A stretch of DNA of 64,000 nucleotides from Timema cristinae (Eukaryota; Arthropoda; Insecta; Phasmatodea; Timematidae), in contig JBCFYV010000012.1 of the NCBI GenBank assembly GCA_039000515.1, positions 4,035,007 through 4,099,006 on the forward strand, written 5' to 3'. The notes under the pieces are model-generated. The model had not been told where the DNA came from, did no database searches, and saw only the letters and a program-made list of their open reading frames with translations. This document shows positions 41,141 through 53,329 of the stretch, one piece after another; within the stretch, counting starts at the first letter, position 1, and every line of letters starts with the position of its first letter. A program made the translations under genes and the position numbers.

Positions 41141-43700
41141 CAAAAAAAATTTATTACCCCCTCTAATTTGAAAGTTTAAGCAAAGAGAAAAAAAAAAAAA
41201 AAAATTTTAAAATAAGGAAAAACCTAAAACAAATTTTTGTTTTCCCAATACTTTTCCTAATTTAATAAAATTTTCTGTAACATTTAATAATTTCTAAAGT
41301 ATCAAATTTCCTTTTTGTAACCCTTTTGTCTTTATGTTGTACTTGTTATCGTTGGTCCCAACCCTTTTTTGGTGCTGACTGACAGCTCACGCGATACTGA
41401 CAGTCTGAAAAAAATAGACCAAATTATGTATCCCCCCGGAAACCCTATGTTGAAAAAACATGTGTTTACCAGCTGTCATTCGAATAAAATTTTAGGTTTC
41501 CCAACAAAAAATTTAATATTTTATTTTTTTTTTTATATATATATATATATAATTATAATGGGCCTAATAAAATTATTAATTTTTTCAAGAAATAATTTTT
41601 TTCAAAATAAAATTTTAACCCCCTTAATTTTTTATTGAAATAATAAATAAGTTTTTTTTAAAAAACCCAATTTTTTTTAAAAAAAATTTCTAGAAAATGT
41701 TAAAAAAAAACCCTTTTTTTATAAAAATTATTTAAAAAATGAAAAAAAAAACCCAATTTTTTGGTTATATTAAATATTTTTAAAATTTTAAAATTGTGAA
41801 AATTAAATATTATTATACACATAGAAAAAAAAAATAAAAATTTTTAATATACAACTGTTGGTGCCCTGGTGTTAGGGTTAAGGTTTTTGGACTTCTTCGG
41901 GGAGCCCGGGGTTATTCCTGGGTCGTAGCACAAATTTTTTTGATTCCCAAACCCTTTCTTGCCCTCTACAAGATGTGTATTAATAAAAACTGTGAATTGG
42001 TGGAATGCGGGGCCTCCACCGTGGTTGGGACCCCTTTTTTAAACTGTATTCCCATTTATTTCACAATCCCCCTTCCCTTTTAACATTGCTAATGGTAACC
42101 CCAAAAGGGAGTAAGCGCTGTGCAAAAATAAATAAAAAAAAAATTAATAAAAATAAAAAAATAATAATATAGATTCAAAAACATTCTAAATTTTTTAAAA
42201 GTAAGGGTGGAAAAAATTTAAAATTGGTATAGGATTAATTAACTTTTAATATTAAAAAGTTTTGATTTTTTTGTTTAAATAGCACAAAATGAATTTAAAA
42301 ATTTTCAAAAAATTTTATTTAAAGTCAATAAATAAAAATATAGGTTTACGACAAGTCTAAAATTCAATAAAACATATTAAAATTTTGTAACAAAACTTTT
42401 TACAAAAAATTAGTGAGAAAAAAAACTTAAAAATCTAAGTGTTGTAAATTTTGCTATAAAAGTAAATTTTTGGGGTTTGTTTTCCCCAAAAAAGTGGTTA
42501 ATAAAGTTAAGAAAATGTTCTTGTTACAACGTTTTTGAAAAATTAAAAATTATTATGTTATTTAAAAACTAAACCTTATTTGGTTTGTAAAGGGTTTTTC
42601 CCAAAGGGGTTCAAAAACTAAATTTTTTTTAATAGAGGCCCATTAAAGACTTTAAATAATTTATAAACAAAAAATCAAATCCTTAAAAAAATGTTTAGGC
42701 CTATAAAAAAATGACAAGCAAAATTAAAAACTTTCCCTTTTAAAAAAAAACCATTTAGATTTATCCTCTTAAACAGTTGAACAAAATCATATAATAATAT
42801 TTTTAAAAAAATTTTTTAGGCCCATAAAAAAAATGAAATGACAAATCAAAAGCTATCCTAATTAGAATATCTATTTTTTATTCATCCTCTTAAACAGTTG
42901 TAACAAAGTTCCAAAAAAAATACAATAACTTATAACTTGAAGTTTACCTGGTATTTTTTTAATCAATATGGAGAAAGACTCGCAAGTTTTTTTATTTACT
43001 TACATTTTTTTTCGGAACTAAAATTTTAAACACATCTTTTGCCTAGAGGGCAAACAACACAAACTTGGGGTTAAAAGATTTATTTTAAGTTTGTAGATTA
43101 AATTTTCGAATATTTATGAGAAACACTCGTTTTTTTATTTTTTCACAAAAAAAAAAAATTAAAAATAAAAAAAGTTTATTCAAAAGACACCAAAAATAAT
43201 ATTCACAAAAGAACACACAATTAATAAATGCCCCATTAGTAATTAAAAAAGACACTGCTATTCAAAATTTTAATAAAATTATTAACGGGTGAATAGACCC
43301 CCTAAATACAAAACAATAATACTAAATAAAATATTTTGTTTTAACTTTTTTTATTTTCCGCACAAGGTTTTATTAAATTTATTTTATCGAAATTCAAAGT
43401 TATACTGATTTTTAAAATTTTTGGGTTTTGGTTTAAGAAAAGTTTTGTTAGTTGCTTAATATTGAAGTTTTTTTGCTGTTTAATTCAAAATTTAATTTTT
43501 TTAAAAACAAGAGAACTTAAAAGGGGCCTTTAAGTGAAAAAAATATGGCCCCGAATAAAAGTGCCCACGTAGAAAAAAAAGGACCGTTGTCCGTTACCGG
43601 CAAAGGTTATTAATACTCTTTGTTTACAAGATTTTAAACTTTATATTATTTCACAAACATTTTGAATGTTCTTCTTCTTTAATTATTACAAACCATTTGT
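41140..43700. other. Probably unpolished low-quality sequence
   Basis: Homopolymers of A, T and also C/G (e.g. 'CCCCC' and 'GGGG' where related copies have two or three) are strikingly inflated. The embedded SINE at 41,862 diverges mainly by homopolymer length and single-base loss. This looks like uncorrected long-read sequence next to a gap. Genes cannot be judged here. I see no coding motif on either strand. Confidence 0.6.
41862..42125 (+). mobile_element. tRNA-derived SINE, error-rich copy
   Basis: Follows the 60,116-type SINE block by block: 'GTTAGGGTTAAGG' (A box), 'CCGGGGTTATTCCTGGGTCG' (B box), 'GATTCCCAAACCCTTTCTTG', 'GATGTGTATTAAT', 'GGGGCCTCCACCGTGGTTGG', ending near 'GGGAGTAAGCGCTGTGC'. 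Confidence 0.7.
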
Positions 43701-44039
43701 TTATGTTAAAGATATACGAGGGCAGCTATAAAAATATTAATAATGAATATAATACCATTAAATGTATAATTTCACGCTCTATTTAACCTGTTATTCCACA
43801 AGAGTTAAAAGAAAAACTAAAATGAAATTACAAAGACTTTTTTTTCTTTAATTTGATTATGGAAAGTAAAATTATACTGTAATCTTTGGGGAAGTATTGT
43901 TAATGTGATTGATAGTATTTTTAGTAATAATAATAGTAGAAATTAGTAAATAATTATTATTTCCAAATATGGTGACAAAATTTTACTTTTAGACAATGTT
44001 GGCGTTACTGTTTACCATCTGCTAGCGTTGCTAGCTGTC

Positions 44040-47000
44040 ATCGAAAACCATAGAAGTGGTAAGTCCACTGTAGTACATACTGTAATTTAAAATCCCCACT
44101 ACTAATTAAATCTCTTAAAAATTTATGCCTCACATCAATATGTTTGGACCTCTTGTCTCATAGGTTTGTGCCATTTTCATAAATATTGGTTGTTTTCCCA
44201 AGACAATAATGGCTTTACACAATCAAGAATTCATCAAATAACTGGATTAAAAACTTACATTCAGACATTCCAGCAGAAAGAGCAGATCCCCGCTTCACTA
44301 CCAGAGAGAGCCACAACTTTTTGTTTTTTGGAACACCATGACACAACATTATCGTTTAATTTAACAACAAAACCTGTAACACTTTTCTATCAATAGGATC
44401 ACTAGCATGTCTGAATTAACAAAAGCTTTAATATTTATATCTGCACAAATTTTTATTTTAACATACTTCAAACCAAAATTATAGTATATTTGAGATAACG
44501 AAAAACATTCTTAAGATAATTCCAATGAGTTTCATTTAACAATTTTAAAACCCTTCCAAATAAGATACTGCAAAACAAAGATCTGGCCTTGACCCTAGCA
44601 TCAAATACATTAAACTACCAATCAATTCTTTATATGGCCCTTTATAACTTTTTCCCTCTGAGACCTTTTGTAAATTGAATTTTGGTTGTACCGGTTTTTT
44701 TTGAATTTTTACAATCATTCATCTTAAAATGATTCACAACTTTGTCACTAAGATTCTTTTGATGATCAATAAATTATCCTCTTTCTTTTCAATTCAAGAC
44801 CTAAAAATATCAATCTCCATCAGAAGTTAAATCCCTAATGTCAAGAAAATTCATTAACTTACCCTTTACACAATTAACTCATCAATTGAGCTTGAGAAAA
44901 TAAAAATCATCAACCCAAGTCAAAAATATATGTAGAATCATTTAAAGATAAGCATGGATCAACCTGGGGTCTTTGAAAAATTTTAAATCCTCAACAATCG
45001 GTTAACACTGTCGTTTTAGCATTGGTCTTTGTCTCAAACCATATAGGACCTTCACTTTACAACTCTCTAACTGATAAATGAATAAATCACGCTGAACAGC
45101 AACAGCCAATTTGTGTTCTAAGTGTCACCCAACCGAGCTACCGGAGAAAAAACATCTTCCTCCTCAAAGTAGGTTGCTGGTAACCTTTAGCTACCAAGCG
45201 GGCTTTCTTCTGAGCTACACATCAATTTGTCTTCTCAGTAAACACCCATCGAGATTCAATATGTATACATCAGGTGGAGGCTGTACCAATTCCCGTGTAT
45301 TATTGCTCTTAAGAGACTCTAATCTTTTCAATAGCTCCTTCCAACCATAAACTTGTTGAACAGATCTTGATAGGACCCAGGAGTTTCAAATGGGAAAATA
45401 ACAGCCTGAGAGCCATAGCCATCCCGACTTCATAATCTTCAAGATGTTTTGGCATTTACTCACTCTTTTACTGTGTTTCTTTCAGGAACTTCAAACGTTT
45501 TAATATCAAGTTATCAGGATCAGTCTTTTGTCTTCAATCCATTTGATCTTGGTATACTCTTCTACATCTGAATTTCCGAGTCATGATTTCAACATCTTTA
45601 GTTACAATCTTGCTTCATCAAAGACGATAGATCGAGCAGTGGGAACACTTTTATTACAGGATCCCACACTCGATAGCCATTATGACAAAACACTATCATA
45701 ATTAATTTTCTTGAATGAGCGTTTAATTTCCAGAACGATCTTCTTTGGGAATGTGTGCATAAGCTGTGCAAACCCAAAAACTCTAATTTTACTCAAATAG
45801 GCTTATAACCTACCTTTTTCTGCAGGGGTTACGTCTCCATGTAACACCGATGTAGGAGTTCTATAAGCAAATAAAAAAGCCAATACAACTGCTTCTCCCC
45901 ACATGTCTTTATCTAACCTGAGTCAAATATTAGGCACCTAGCTTTATCTAAAATAGTTCTATTGAGGCGTTCACTTACTGAATTTTGTTCTGGATTTCTT
46001 GGAATAGTGTACATTACATTATACCTTTAGCTTCACACAAGTTTTTAAAGTCCTGGAAATATATTCCCCACCATTATCACAACGCAAATTCTCAATTCTT
46101 CTATTAAATTTAGCTTCAACCATAGAAATGTACTTTTTGAAGCATTCTTCAACTTCACTTTTCTATCAAGTAAATAAACAACTGTAAAATGACTAAAATG
46201 GAATAAATAAAACAAAATAGTTTTTACCATCATGTGTAGTTGGGGTTATTTTGCCACAACTGATGAAACAAATTGCAAGGTTCTTTTTGCTTTTCTTTCT
46301 TCTGGTACACATTTCAAAATGGTGCTCTTGTTTGTTTACCCTGAAGACAAACCTCACATAACTTACTACAAGGAAACTTAGACGAATGTCCCATCCTTCT
46401 GTGCCACAAGTCTGAAGAATTATCCACAAGATTTACTTCACTTGAATTCAAATTCATAGTGACAAAATACAGATTGTCGATAAGATTCCTTTCAGAACAA
46501 GTTTGTCATTCTTCAGAATAGTCACACATTTATTATGAAAATAACCTTTAAGTTATTTTCTTCGAGCCTTTTAACAGAGAGCAGGTTATGGGACAAACTG
46601 TCACACGCCAACACCTTGTGCATTGTTACACCAATACGTTGCTAGTTAACAAACATAGATTACCACATCTTATCAGCGTTAACTATTTCACCAACTTTAG
46701 CCACACTAATTTTGTGAAAAGATTTCCTGAACATCAAATAAATACTTTGCATATTCAGCTTGAATTAGATGGTTTGTTGCCCCACTTGTCAACAACAAAA
46801 TTAATACTATTATGATTATTTGACATTCCACAACTTAACTCAGTGCTACCATCAGAGTCTGATACCAAAAATGAAACTTCATTTTTCTGAATTTCCAGCA
46901 AAATTGTTTCTATTTGGACATTGTGAACCATGTGTCCTTTCTGATTACAGGCATAGCACTTACCAGTAAATAATTTAGGTTGCATCACCCATTTGGTTTC

Positions 47001-47741
47001 CACAAATTATCATTCCGTTGACCAAACGTATTTGCACAATTCTTTTTAATCTTATTATGGCCTATAAAAGCATGGCCTTATTGCACTTGAAACACTTGAA
47101 CTACGACCTTTTAAATTACGTTCTTCTTCTGATAAAAGCTTATTTTTTACTAAGTCTAACGTAACTGCACTTGTATTAGACATAAATAAAATGTCAATAG
47201 AAGTCACAACTGGTAAATACCGCTCAGGCATAGCTGCCAACAGTTTGAGTAATACACTCTTGTTTTCAACAGTACCTCCAGAATTCCTCATTCAGCTACT
47301 GTTTTATCAAATTTGATGATAATTCATTCAAGCTTGATTTACCTTCAAAAGACATGTTTCTTAATTTTTTCTGAAGTTTAATACGATTCATTATGCCCAT
47401 TTTAACATATGTAGATTTCAAAGACGTAATCATTACTTTAGCAGTACTTGCATTTTTATTTGTTCCAAAACATTATCAGCACGCATTGCACAATCAAATC
47501 CTTGGCCTTAGCGTCTTTCATCAAAAGTTGTCTTTAACTTTTGAATCCGCCAATACATCCGGTGGATCAACAGTCAGCATTTCTAGCACAGCATTCCTCT
47601 CCAAAGCCTCTCAGACTATACAACACGTTTTCAAAAGCATTACCATCAAAAGGTTTTAATCTGGATACGTATAGGATACAGATGCCACCGCCATGTTGAA
47701 CTTGATCAAAAACTTTGGTCACCGTTACACTGTTTTCCATG
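44040..47741 (-). pseudogene. Copia retrotransposon gag-pol, degenerate
   Basis: Read from 47,741 downwards. The gag starts at a candidate ATG near 47,741. A gag segment (47,055-47,291, KSVLLKLLAAMPERYLPV) and a zinc knuckle CYACNQKGHMVH near 46,930 follow. Integrase comes next (46,045-46,233, HFTVVYLLDRK, then a region matching the second catalytic Asp, CDNGGEY-like across a frameshift at about 46,060-46,090). RT follows, with a WVDDFYFLK box near 44,900 in place of Y/FVDD. The RNase H end at 44,040-44,160 reads HIDVRHKFLRDL. All domains are in canonical Copia order. Frameshifts are frequent and mostly single-base, so some may be sequencing errors. Confidence 0.8.
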
Positions 47742-47780
47742 AATCATACAATTACAAATATTAAAACACTGATACTTTCT

Positions 47781-47792
47781 GGGCCCATAACC
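47781..47792 (-). promoter_or_regulatory. Copia primer-binding site
   Basis: GGTTATGGGCCC on the minus strand, immediately after the LTR. The same short sequence follows the 5' LTR in Drosophila copia, where it pairs with an internal part of initiator tRNA-Met (from general knowledge). Confidence 0.7.
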
Positions 47793-48025
47793 TATTAGGA
47801 TTAATAGGCCATGAAACGAAATCACACACGCATTGACATAGTGTAAACAGTGTATTTAATATAATGTATGACAGAAACAACTGACCAGTAATCAGACCAA
47901 CGAACTACTAGCAGTAAGATACAGTTACAGGGAGTAAGAAGTAGAGATAGCCAATACAACACAAACTTTGCAGAGTTGCCAATACAAACATATCAATAAA
48001 GATTGCGTGCTCGTTATAATTTAAC
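47793..48025 (-). repeat. 5' LTR of the minus-strand Copia element, 233 bp
   Basis: Begins (minus) TGTTAAATTATAACGAGC at 48,025 and ends CCTAATA next to the primer-binding site. Its second, partial copy is at 41,026-41,140. The plus-strand reading also looks LTR-like (starts TGTAAACAG at 47,843, contains AATAAAG, ends TTTAACA followed by TGGTAGCAG), so a plus-strand element could share this border. I favour the minus-strand reading because a direct copy and a classical primer site support it. Confidence 0.6.
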
Positions 48026-48780
48026 ATGGTAGCAGTCCGTGGTTTATAAAAAAAGAAAACCCAAGATGGCGGATTGAAACGAGAATTCCTGTTTTTGACG
48101 GTAAGGACTACGAGTTTTGGAAAAAGCGAATCATGTTGATTTTAAAGTTAAAGAAATGTGGAGAGGCAGTGAAGAGAGAAAAAGGTATGACAGATAAAGA
48201 GGACGAGTGGAGTGAAAAAGACTTGAAGGCAATCACTGTGATTTACAGAGGTATTTCGAATGATCAGTTACAGTTTATAAAAGACAAAGAGACTGCGTAT
48301 GAAATTATGAAAAAAGTTTGACGAAATGTACTTAAAGGAATCTACTGCACTGCAAATTTGTATACGAAATAGACTTTGAAGATTCAAGTGCTTTTTTTAC
48401 TGAGTTTGAAAAGCTAGTGAACAAACTTAAAAGGGTAGGTGCTAATGTAAGTGAAAAAGAAAAACTGAATTATATTATTAAAATGCTTCCAAATTCATTA
48501 AGTTATGTTGGTGATTTAATTGATGTACTAAAAGAAAGTGATCAAACTGTTGAGCATGTAAAAAGTAAAATAAAAATGGTTGAATTAAAAGAAAAAGTGG
48601 AAGAAAGCAAAAACAGTTCTCGTGCATCTAAGGCTGAAAGAAAAAAGACAAAGCATGTTTTAACAGTGGCAAATATGGACATTTTAAGGCTCAGTGTACG
48701 AGCATGAGACCAAGTGAGAATTTGTGGAAGCCCAGAGGCGGCATTCAACAGCAAGGAGACGGTTGGCAATAAAGGAAAAT
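48026..48780 (+). pseudogene. Copia-type gag remnant, plus strand
   Basis: Preceded by TGGTAGCAGTCCGTGG (48,026-48,041), which resembles a primer-binding site of Ty1/Copia elements. After a start ATG near 48,064 and a frameshift comes a gag domain: IPVFDGKDYEFWKKRI (about 48,083-48,135), EKDLKAITVIYRGISNDQL, LKESTALQICI and LNYIIKMLPNSLSYV. The C-terminus has a zinc knuckle with one Cys replaced by Ser (CFNSGKYGHFKAQC) after a one-base frameshift. No pol follows: the sequence after 48,780 is non-coding. It is opposite in strand to, and a different family from, the Copia at 44,040-47,741. Confidence 0.75.
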
Positions 48781-49565
48781 ACAACAAGGACAGCAAAATG
48801 AAGACAGTAATAAGAGCGTCCCTTTCATCCCACCTCAAATAAACAGGTTATATTTAATCGGGGAAAAAATTAAATTTTGATCTTGAAAATCTGAAAAAGT
48901 CAGGTAATTTGTAAGTGAATTCCTGTGCGGTGAACCCACAGGAACCTAATAAGACCAAAAACCACAATTTAGTGTGTTTGTTAATATATTTATGTTTTTG
49001 TGTTATTTTGGAAAGTTTGTTTAAATTGTTGTCATACAAACTATTGAAACTTAATTAATATATTATTTGATTATCTGTCTTTTTAAGAGTATAGTAGTAA
49101 TATAATACAGCACAGTACATTATATTATAGCAAATAAAATATTTTTTTGTTTTCTTTATAATGAAGTGTACTATAATTTTAACAGTTTGGTGAATTCTCT
49201 GTGTAAGACTAAGGGCCGTATGCAGAACTTGACTAGTGGACGCTTAGTGACACTAGCGTGTATTTGCTTGCGTCATCATAGGTTAAAAGGTAAGAGCGAT
49301 ATTTGATTGGGACCACACTATCGGTCCACTAAACATTCACTATACATTCTTACATACCGCCTAAGTGCTCTAAGGATCAACTGGTGGGTAAAAGGTTAGA
49401 ATAAAATATCAAATTTATCTTTGACTACCACTAGACAAAGGAGGTTTGTTTTTTTAAATATTTAAAAACTCAAATTCCCGTCAGTACTGAGGATTGCAAG
49501 TTTACAATCAATACATTTATTACATGGGTTTTTGAATTACATTTTACCTAAAAGCGCCAACTTAA
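48450..49565 (+). repeat. 1.1-kb direct duplication, copy 1
   Basis: Starts AGTGAAAAAGAAAAACTG and ends AAAGCGCCAACTTAA. It is nearly identical to 52,067-53,188, with differences dominated by one-base indels (e.g. TATGCAGAACTTGACTAGTGG versus an extra A in each A pair in copy 2). Contains the gag 3' end and the MITE at 49,213. Confidence 0.95.
49213..49361. mobile_element. Short MITE flanked by TAA, copy 1
   Basis: The left end, GGGCCGTATGCAGAAC, and the right end read inverted, GGCGGTATGTAAGAAT, are related TIRs. TAA flanks both ends (49,210-49,212 and 49,362-49,364), as in Harbinger-type 3-bp target duplications. About 150 bp, no coding capacity. Confidence 0.55.
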
Positions 49566-51535
49566 GGCCCTGCCTACCCATAATGCACGGTTCTAAACAA
49601 AAGAATTTAGAACAAAATATATTTAATAATTCAACCTTGTTGTTTTTTATTTATTTTAGTAACATATTGGGCATCTTTCATAATTCTTATGGAATTTTCA
49701 AACCATGCCAAAAATAGTTATTGAAATAATTTCATTAAAATGTTTCCATTTCAATGCATTTTAAATGGGATAAACAAAAATTATTAATGGATTTATTTAT
49801 TTTCTTTGTACAATTAAGCTAGTGTTTGTTTATAACATTCTATTTAATGAATAATTTCTTTTTTCTTTTTAGACATATTTTTTAATTTGGGTTAGCTTCA
49901 ATAATCACGACGATATTGAGCTCTAACGACTCCCAAGTCGACTCTCTAGTCAAAATACATGGTTTTAAATAAACTTTTCCTTCTGCAATAGTTGTCTTAG
50001 CTGATAATAGGTGCCGTTAGTATGATCATTACCCATTTACAAGCTAGTATCATTTTGCAAGCGTTGGCTAACCTGCTGTATGGAATGCAGGCGGCAATGG
50101 AGGGTTAAACTAATCTCTTGTGACCTTCTTGAGTCAAAGAAACATTTAATACCATGTACGTTAGGATAAGAAGGGCCAATGTCAATTATGAAAATTTGCG
50201 TAATTAAATATAAACAATTAAACATCTTAATATATTCAGTAACTAAAATACTCACAAAGTCTTCCTGCTGTGTGAATAAAATTACTTGGTCCCTACTTAC
50301 TTCAATGAGAGTATTACTCTAGTGATACATTATTTCAAAGAAAAAACCACACGCTTCTCCATATACAAAGTTTTATGACATTAGCCCTTATTTAACTGAG
50401 GCAGTAAAACATGTAAAATTCTTCACTTTATCTTATATTCTTTTCTTGAGTTTTCTCATTCTTTAGCACTACACGTTGTAATAATAAGTGTTAATATTTA
50501 AAGTAAATGAAAACTACTGTAAATTGAATTTTTAATCCACTATTATAATAAATGAAAATAAACATTTCCTGCTCATATCAAACATAGTTATTTTAAATAA
50601 AGTTTGGTCTAAATGTAATTTGGAGACGTTCTCAGTATAATTTTTATATACTAGTTTTTATTTTACTGTCTAGGATTTGACTTCATTGGATTTGGAATAA
50701 GTTATTTTTCAAAAAGTTAATGAACGAAGTTTTTGGTAGTCAAGATGTGAAAATGTTAATTTTATTTTATTAGCGTGTTAAATGTGATTACTTTTAATTT
50801 GAACCTGTTGCATTCTCGCGTTTGTGCGCTCGTTTTGGAAGAAATGTATCGAATCCCGAACAATAAGTACCCACGGTGATTATTTTTATATAATTAACAA
50901 TATGTGACCTTTTTGCTTTCGAACAAAACCCAAAGGATTGTATAAATTTTGAGGTGGAGAAGTATTTACAAATATTATTTTATATCCTTGTGAATAACAA
51001 GTTTTGTTAAGAAAGGGCGCACAAAGAAAATCAAAGATATAATTGATTATTTAACTTCTTGTAGTAAAGGGTAAGTTTTTTTAATGGTATGCATATTACT
51101 GGCGCTTAGGCTATCTGTATCTACTAATTTAAGTACAATGGATGAGCAGCGATACTATTTTATTCACTGTGGAAATAATATCAAAATTAAGATACAAATA
51201 AATACTTCTATATAACAATGCAGCGATTATTCTGATATTTCAAGTACTTTTTTTTTTAAGAAAGCTCTTAGCTGAAAGTAAATGTTACTAACACTCTGTA
51301 ACGCATTATTGTTGTTCAAAATTCTTGTGCCTTGGCCGAGTTCGTATCACGCTAGTACTAAGTAATTTCAACTAACAGGGAATCGAATAGTCAAGTTATT
51401 GAGCTGATTAATTTACGCACTCAGTGTTCAGTCATAGCACTTTAGCAATATTGACCACGACATGAAGCCGTATGATAAGTAAATATACATTTAAAACCAT
51501 TAAAATTAATGAACTTTTGTGTTCCCTATGCCATA

Positions 51536-51568
<33 letters not shown>

Positions 51569-52012
51569 TTTGATACCGACCCTCTGTTGTATATTGGTCA
51601 GATTTACTGGCTTCAGATACTGAAGTCCCAAGTTCGATCCCCAGTGCCCCTAATTCTGTCTGTGAAGCAGTGGGTCTGAAACGGAACCAAAATCAACCTC
51701 GTGAGGACAAATGAGGAGATAATTGAATGAATAAGTAGCGCTTCAGTCTAGAAAACTGAGATAGAAGTTGGAGGGGTCGTTGTGCTAACCACATGGCACC
51801 CTCAGCTTGAAAATGTTGGCCCTATCTTTGCCAACATACGGCAGCCTCTCGATTGGTATAGCCTGCTTGCAGGCTGACACCATGGAGATATTACTCAAGT
51901 TAAACTCTACCAATAGGATAAAAAATTATTCCCAAAAATATTTATTTCTGGAAAATTGTGTAAATCCTATAGATGTTTGAAAACTGTAAACACCGTATTA
52001 AATAATAGATAC
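49566..52012. other. AT-rich DNA between the duplicated segments
   Basis: No gene recognised. I looked for the first coding exon of RpS29 here and did not find it. A TAAG microsatellite (51,538-51,567) and a SINE-like copy (51,568-51,790) lie at its end. Confidence 0.45.
51568..51790 (+). mobile_element. tRNA-derived SINE-like copy
   Basis: 'GATACTGAAGTCCCAAGTTC' then 'GATCCCCAGTGCCCC' gives a B box (AAGTTCGATCCC). The body runs 'GAAACGGAACCAAAATCAAC', 'GTGAGGACAAATGAGGAGAT' and is followed by GAATGAATAAG. A different family from the AACCCGAACGGG-tailed SINEs. Confidence 0.5.
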
Positions 52013-52060
52013 CCACTTCAGTGGCTGAGTGGTCTAAGGTGTCACTAGTGTTAAATGGGC
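52013..52060 (+). mobile_element. tRNA-like head truncated by the duplication
   Basis: 'CAGTGGCTGAGTGGTCTAAG' plus 'GTGTCACTAG' has a perfect A box (TGGCTGAGTGG), then breaks at 52,066 where the second gag copy begins. The breakpoint of the 1.1-kb duplication lies inside this retroposon. Confidence 0.5.
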
Positions 52061-52066
52061 CTGCTG

Positions 52067-53188
52067 AGTGAAAAAGAAAAACTGAATTATATTATTAAAA
52101 TGCTTCCAAATTCATTAAGTTATGTTGGTGATTTAATTAATATACTAAAAGAAAGTGATCAAACTGTTGAGCATGTAAAAAGTAATATAAAAATGGTTGA
52201 ATTAAAAGAAAAAGTGGAAGAAAGCAAAAACAGTTCTCGTGCATCTAAGGCTGAAAGAAAAAAAGACAAAGCATGTTTTAACAGTGGCAAATATGGACAT
52301 TTTAAGGTTCAGTGTACGAGCATGAGACCAAGTGAGAATTTGTGGAAGCCCAGAGGCGGTATTAAACAGCAAGGAGACGGTTGGCAATAAAGGAAAAATC
52401 AACAAGGACAGCAAAATGAAGACAGTAATAAGAGCGTCCCCTTTCATCCCACCTCAAATAAACAGGTTATATTTAATCGGGGAAAAAATTAAATTTTGAT
52501 CTTGAAAATCTGAAAAAGTCAGGTAATTTGTAAGTGAATTCCTGTGCGGTGAACCCACAGGAACCTAATAAGACCAAAAACCACAATTTAGTGTGTTTGT
52601 TAATATATTTATGTTTTTGTGTTATTTTGGAAAGTTTGTTTAAATTGTTGTCATACAAACTATTGAAACTTAATAAATATATTATTTGATTATCTGTCTT
52701 TTTAAGAGTATAGTAGTAATATAATACAGCACAGTACATATATTATAGCAAATAAAATATTTTTTTGTTTTCTTATAATGAAGTGTACTATAATTTTAAC
52801 AAGTTTGGTGAATTCTCTGTGTAAGACTAAGGGCCGTATGCAAGAACTTGACTAAGTGGACGCTTAGTGACACTAGCGTGTATTTGCTTGCGTCATCATA
52901 GGTTAAAAGGTAAAGCGATATTTTGATTGGGACCACACTATCGGTCCACTAAACATTCACTATACATTCTTACATACCGCCCTAAGTGCTCTATGGATCA
53001 ACTGGTGGGTAAAAGGTTAGAATAAACATATCAAATTTATCTTTGACTACCCACTAGACAAAGGAGGTTTGTTTTTTTAAATATTTAAAAACTCAAAATT
53101 CCCAGTCAGTACTGAGGATTGCAAGTTTACAATCAATACATTTATTACATAGGTTTGAATTACATTTTACCTAAAAGCGCCAACTTAA
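52067..53188 (+). repeat. 1.1-kb direct duplication, copy 2
   Basis: Second copy of 48,450-49,565, beginning mid-gag. Here the zinc-knuckle region (CFNSGKYGHFKVQC) stays in frame from 52,055 to 52,390, showing that the frameshift in copy 1 is secondary. The MITE lies at 52,831-52,982 with TAA on each side. The copy ends 41 bp before the RpS29 exon. Confidence 0.95.
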
Positions 53189-53229
53189 CCTATTTTGTTA
53201 TAAATTATACCTATTTATTTTTATTTCAG

Positions 53230-53329
53230 CCGAGCTTGTGCAAATGGTCATGGCTTGATCCGAAAATATGGTTTGAACCTCTGCCGGCAATGCTTTAGAG
53301 AATATGCTGGAGACATTGGATTCAAAAAG
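53230..53329 (+). CDS. RpS29: Ribosomal protein S29 (uS14), internal exon
   Basis: A 100-nt exon after a pyrimidine-rich acceptor (TTTATTTTTATTTCAG) and before GTATTG. It codes, in phase with one leading base, for [18 protein letters not shown] then [15 protein letters not shown]. RpS29 is a small zinc-binding protein of the 40S subunit head. The exon carries three of four zinc cysteines plus the last base of a codon that would complete Cys at the junction. Boundaries match my memory of the vertebrate RPS29 exon 2, whose next exon adds only two residues. Oddities: the conserved SNRHG is ANGHG here, an Arg-to-Gly change; and if the donor were not used the frame would stop after two codons (GTA TTG TAG). 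Neither the first exon nor the last short exon was found. Either a real gene with undetected exons or a partial copy. Confidence 0.85.

Noticed and set aside
40808..41171. ORFs spanning the N gap
   Set aside because: Contain about 33 unknown residues and have no coding motif on either side.
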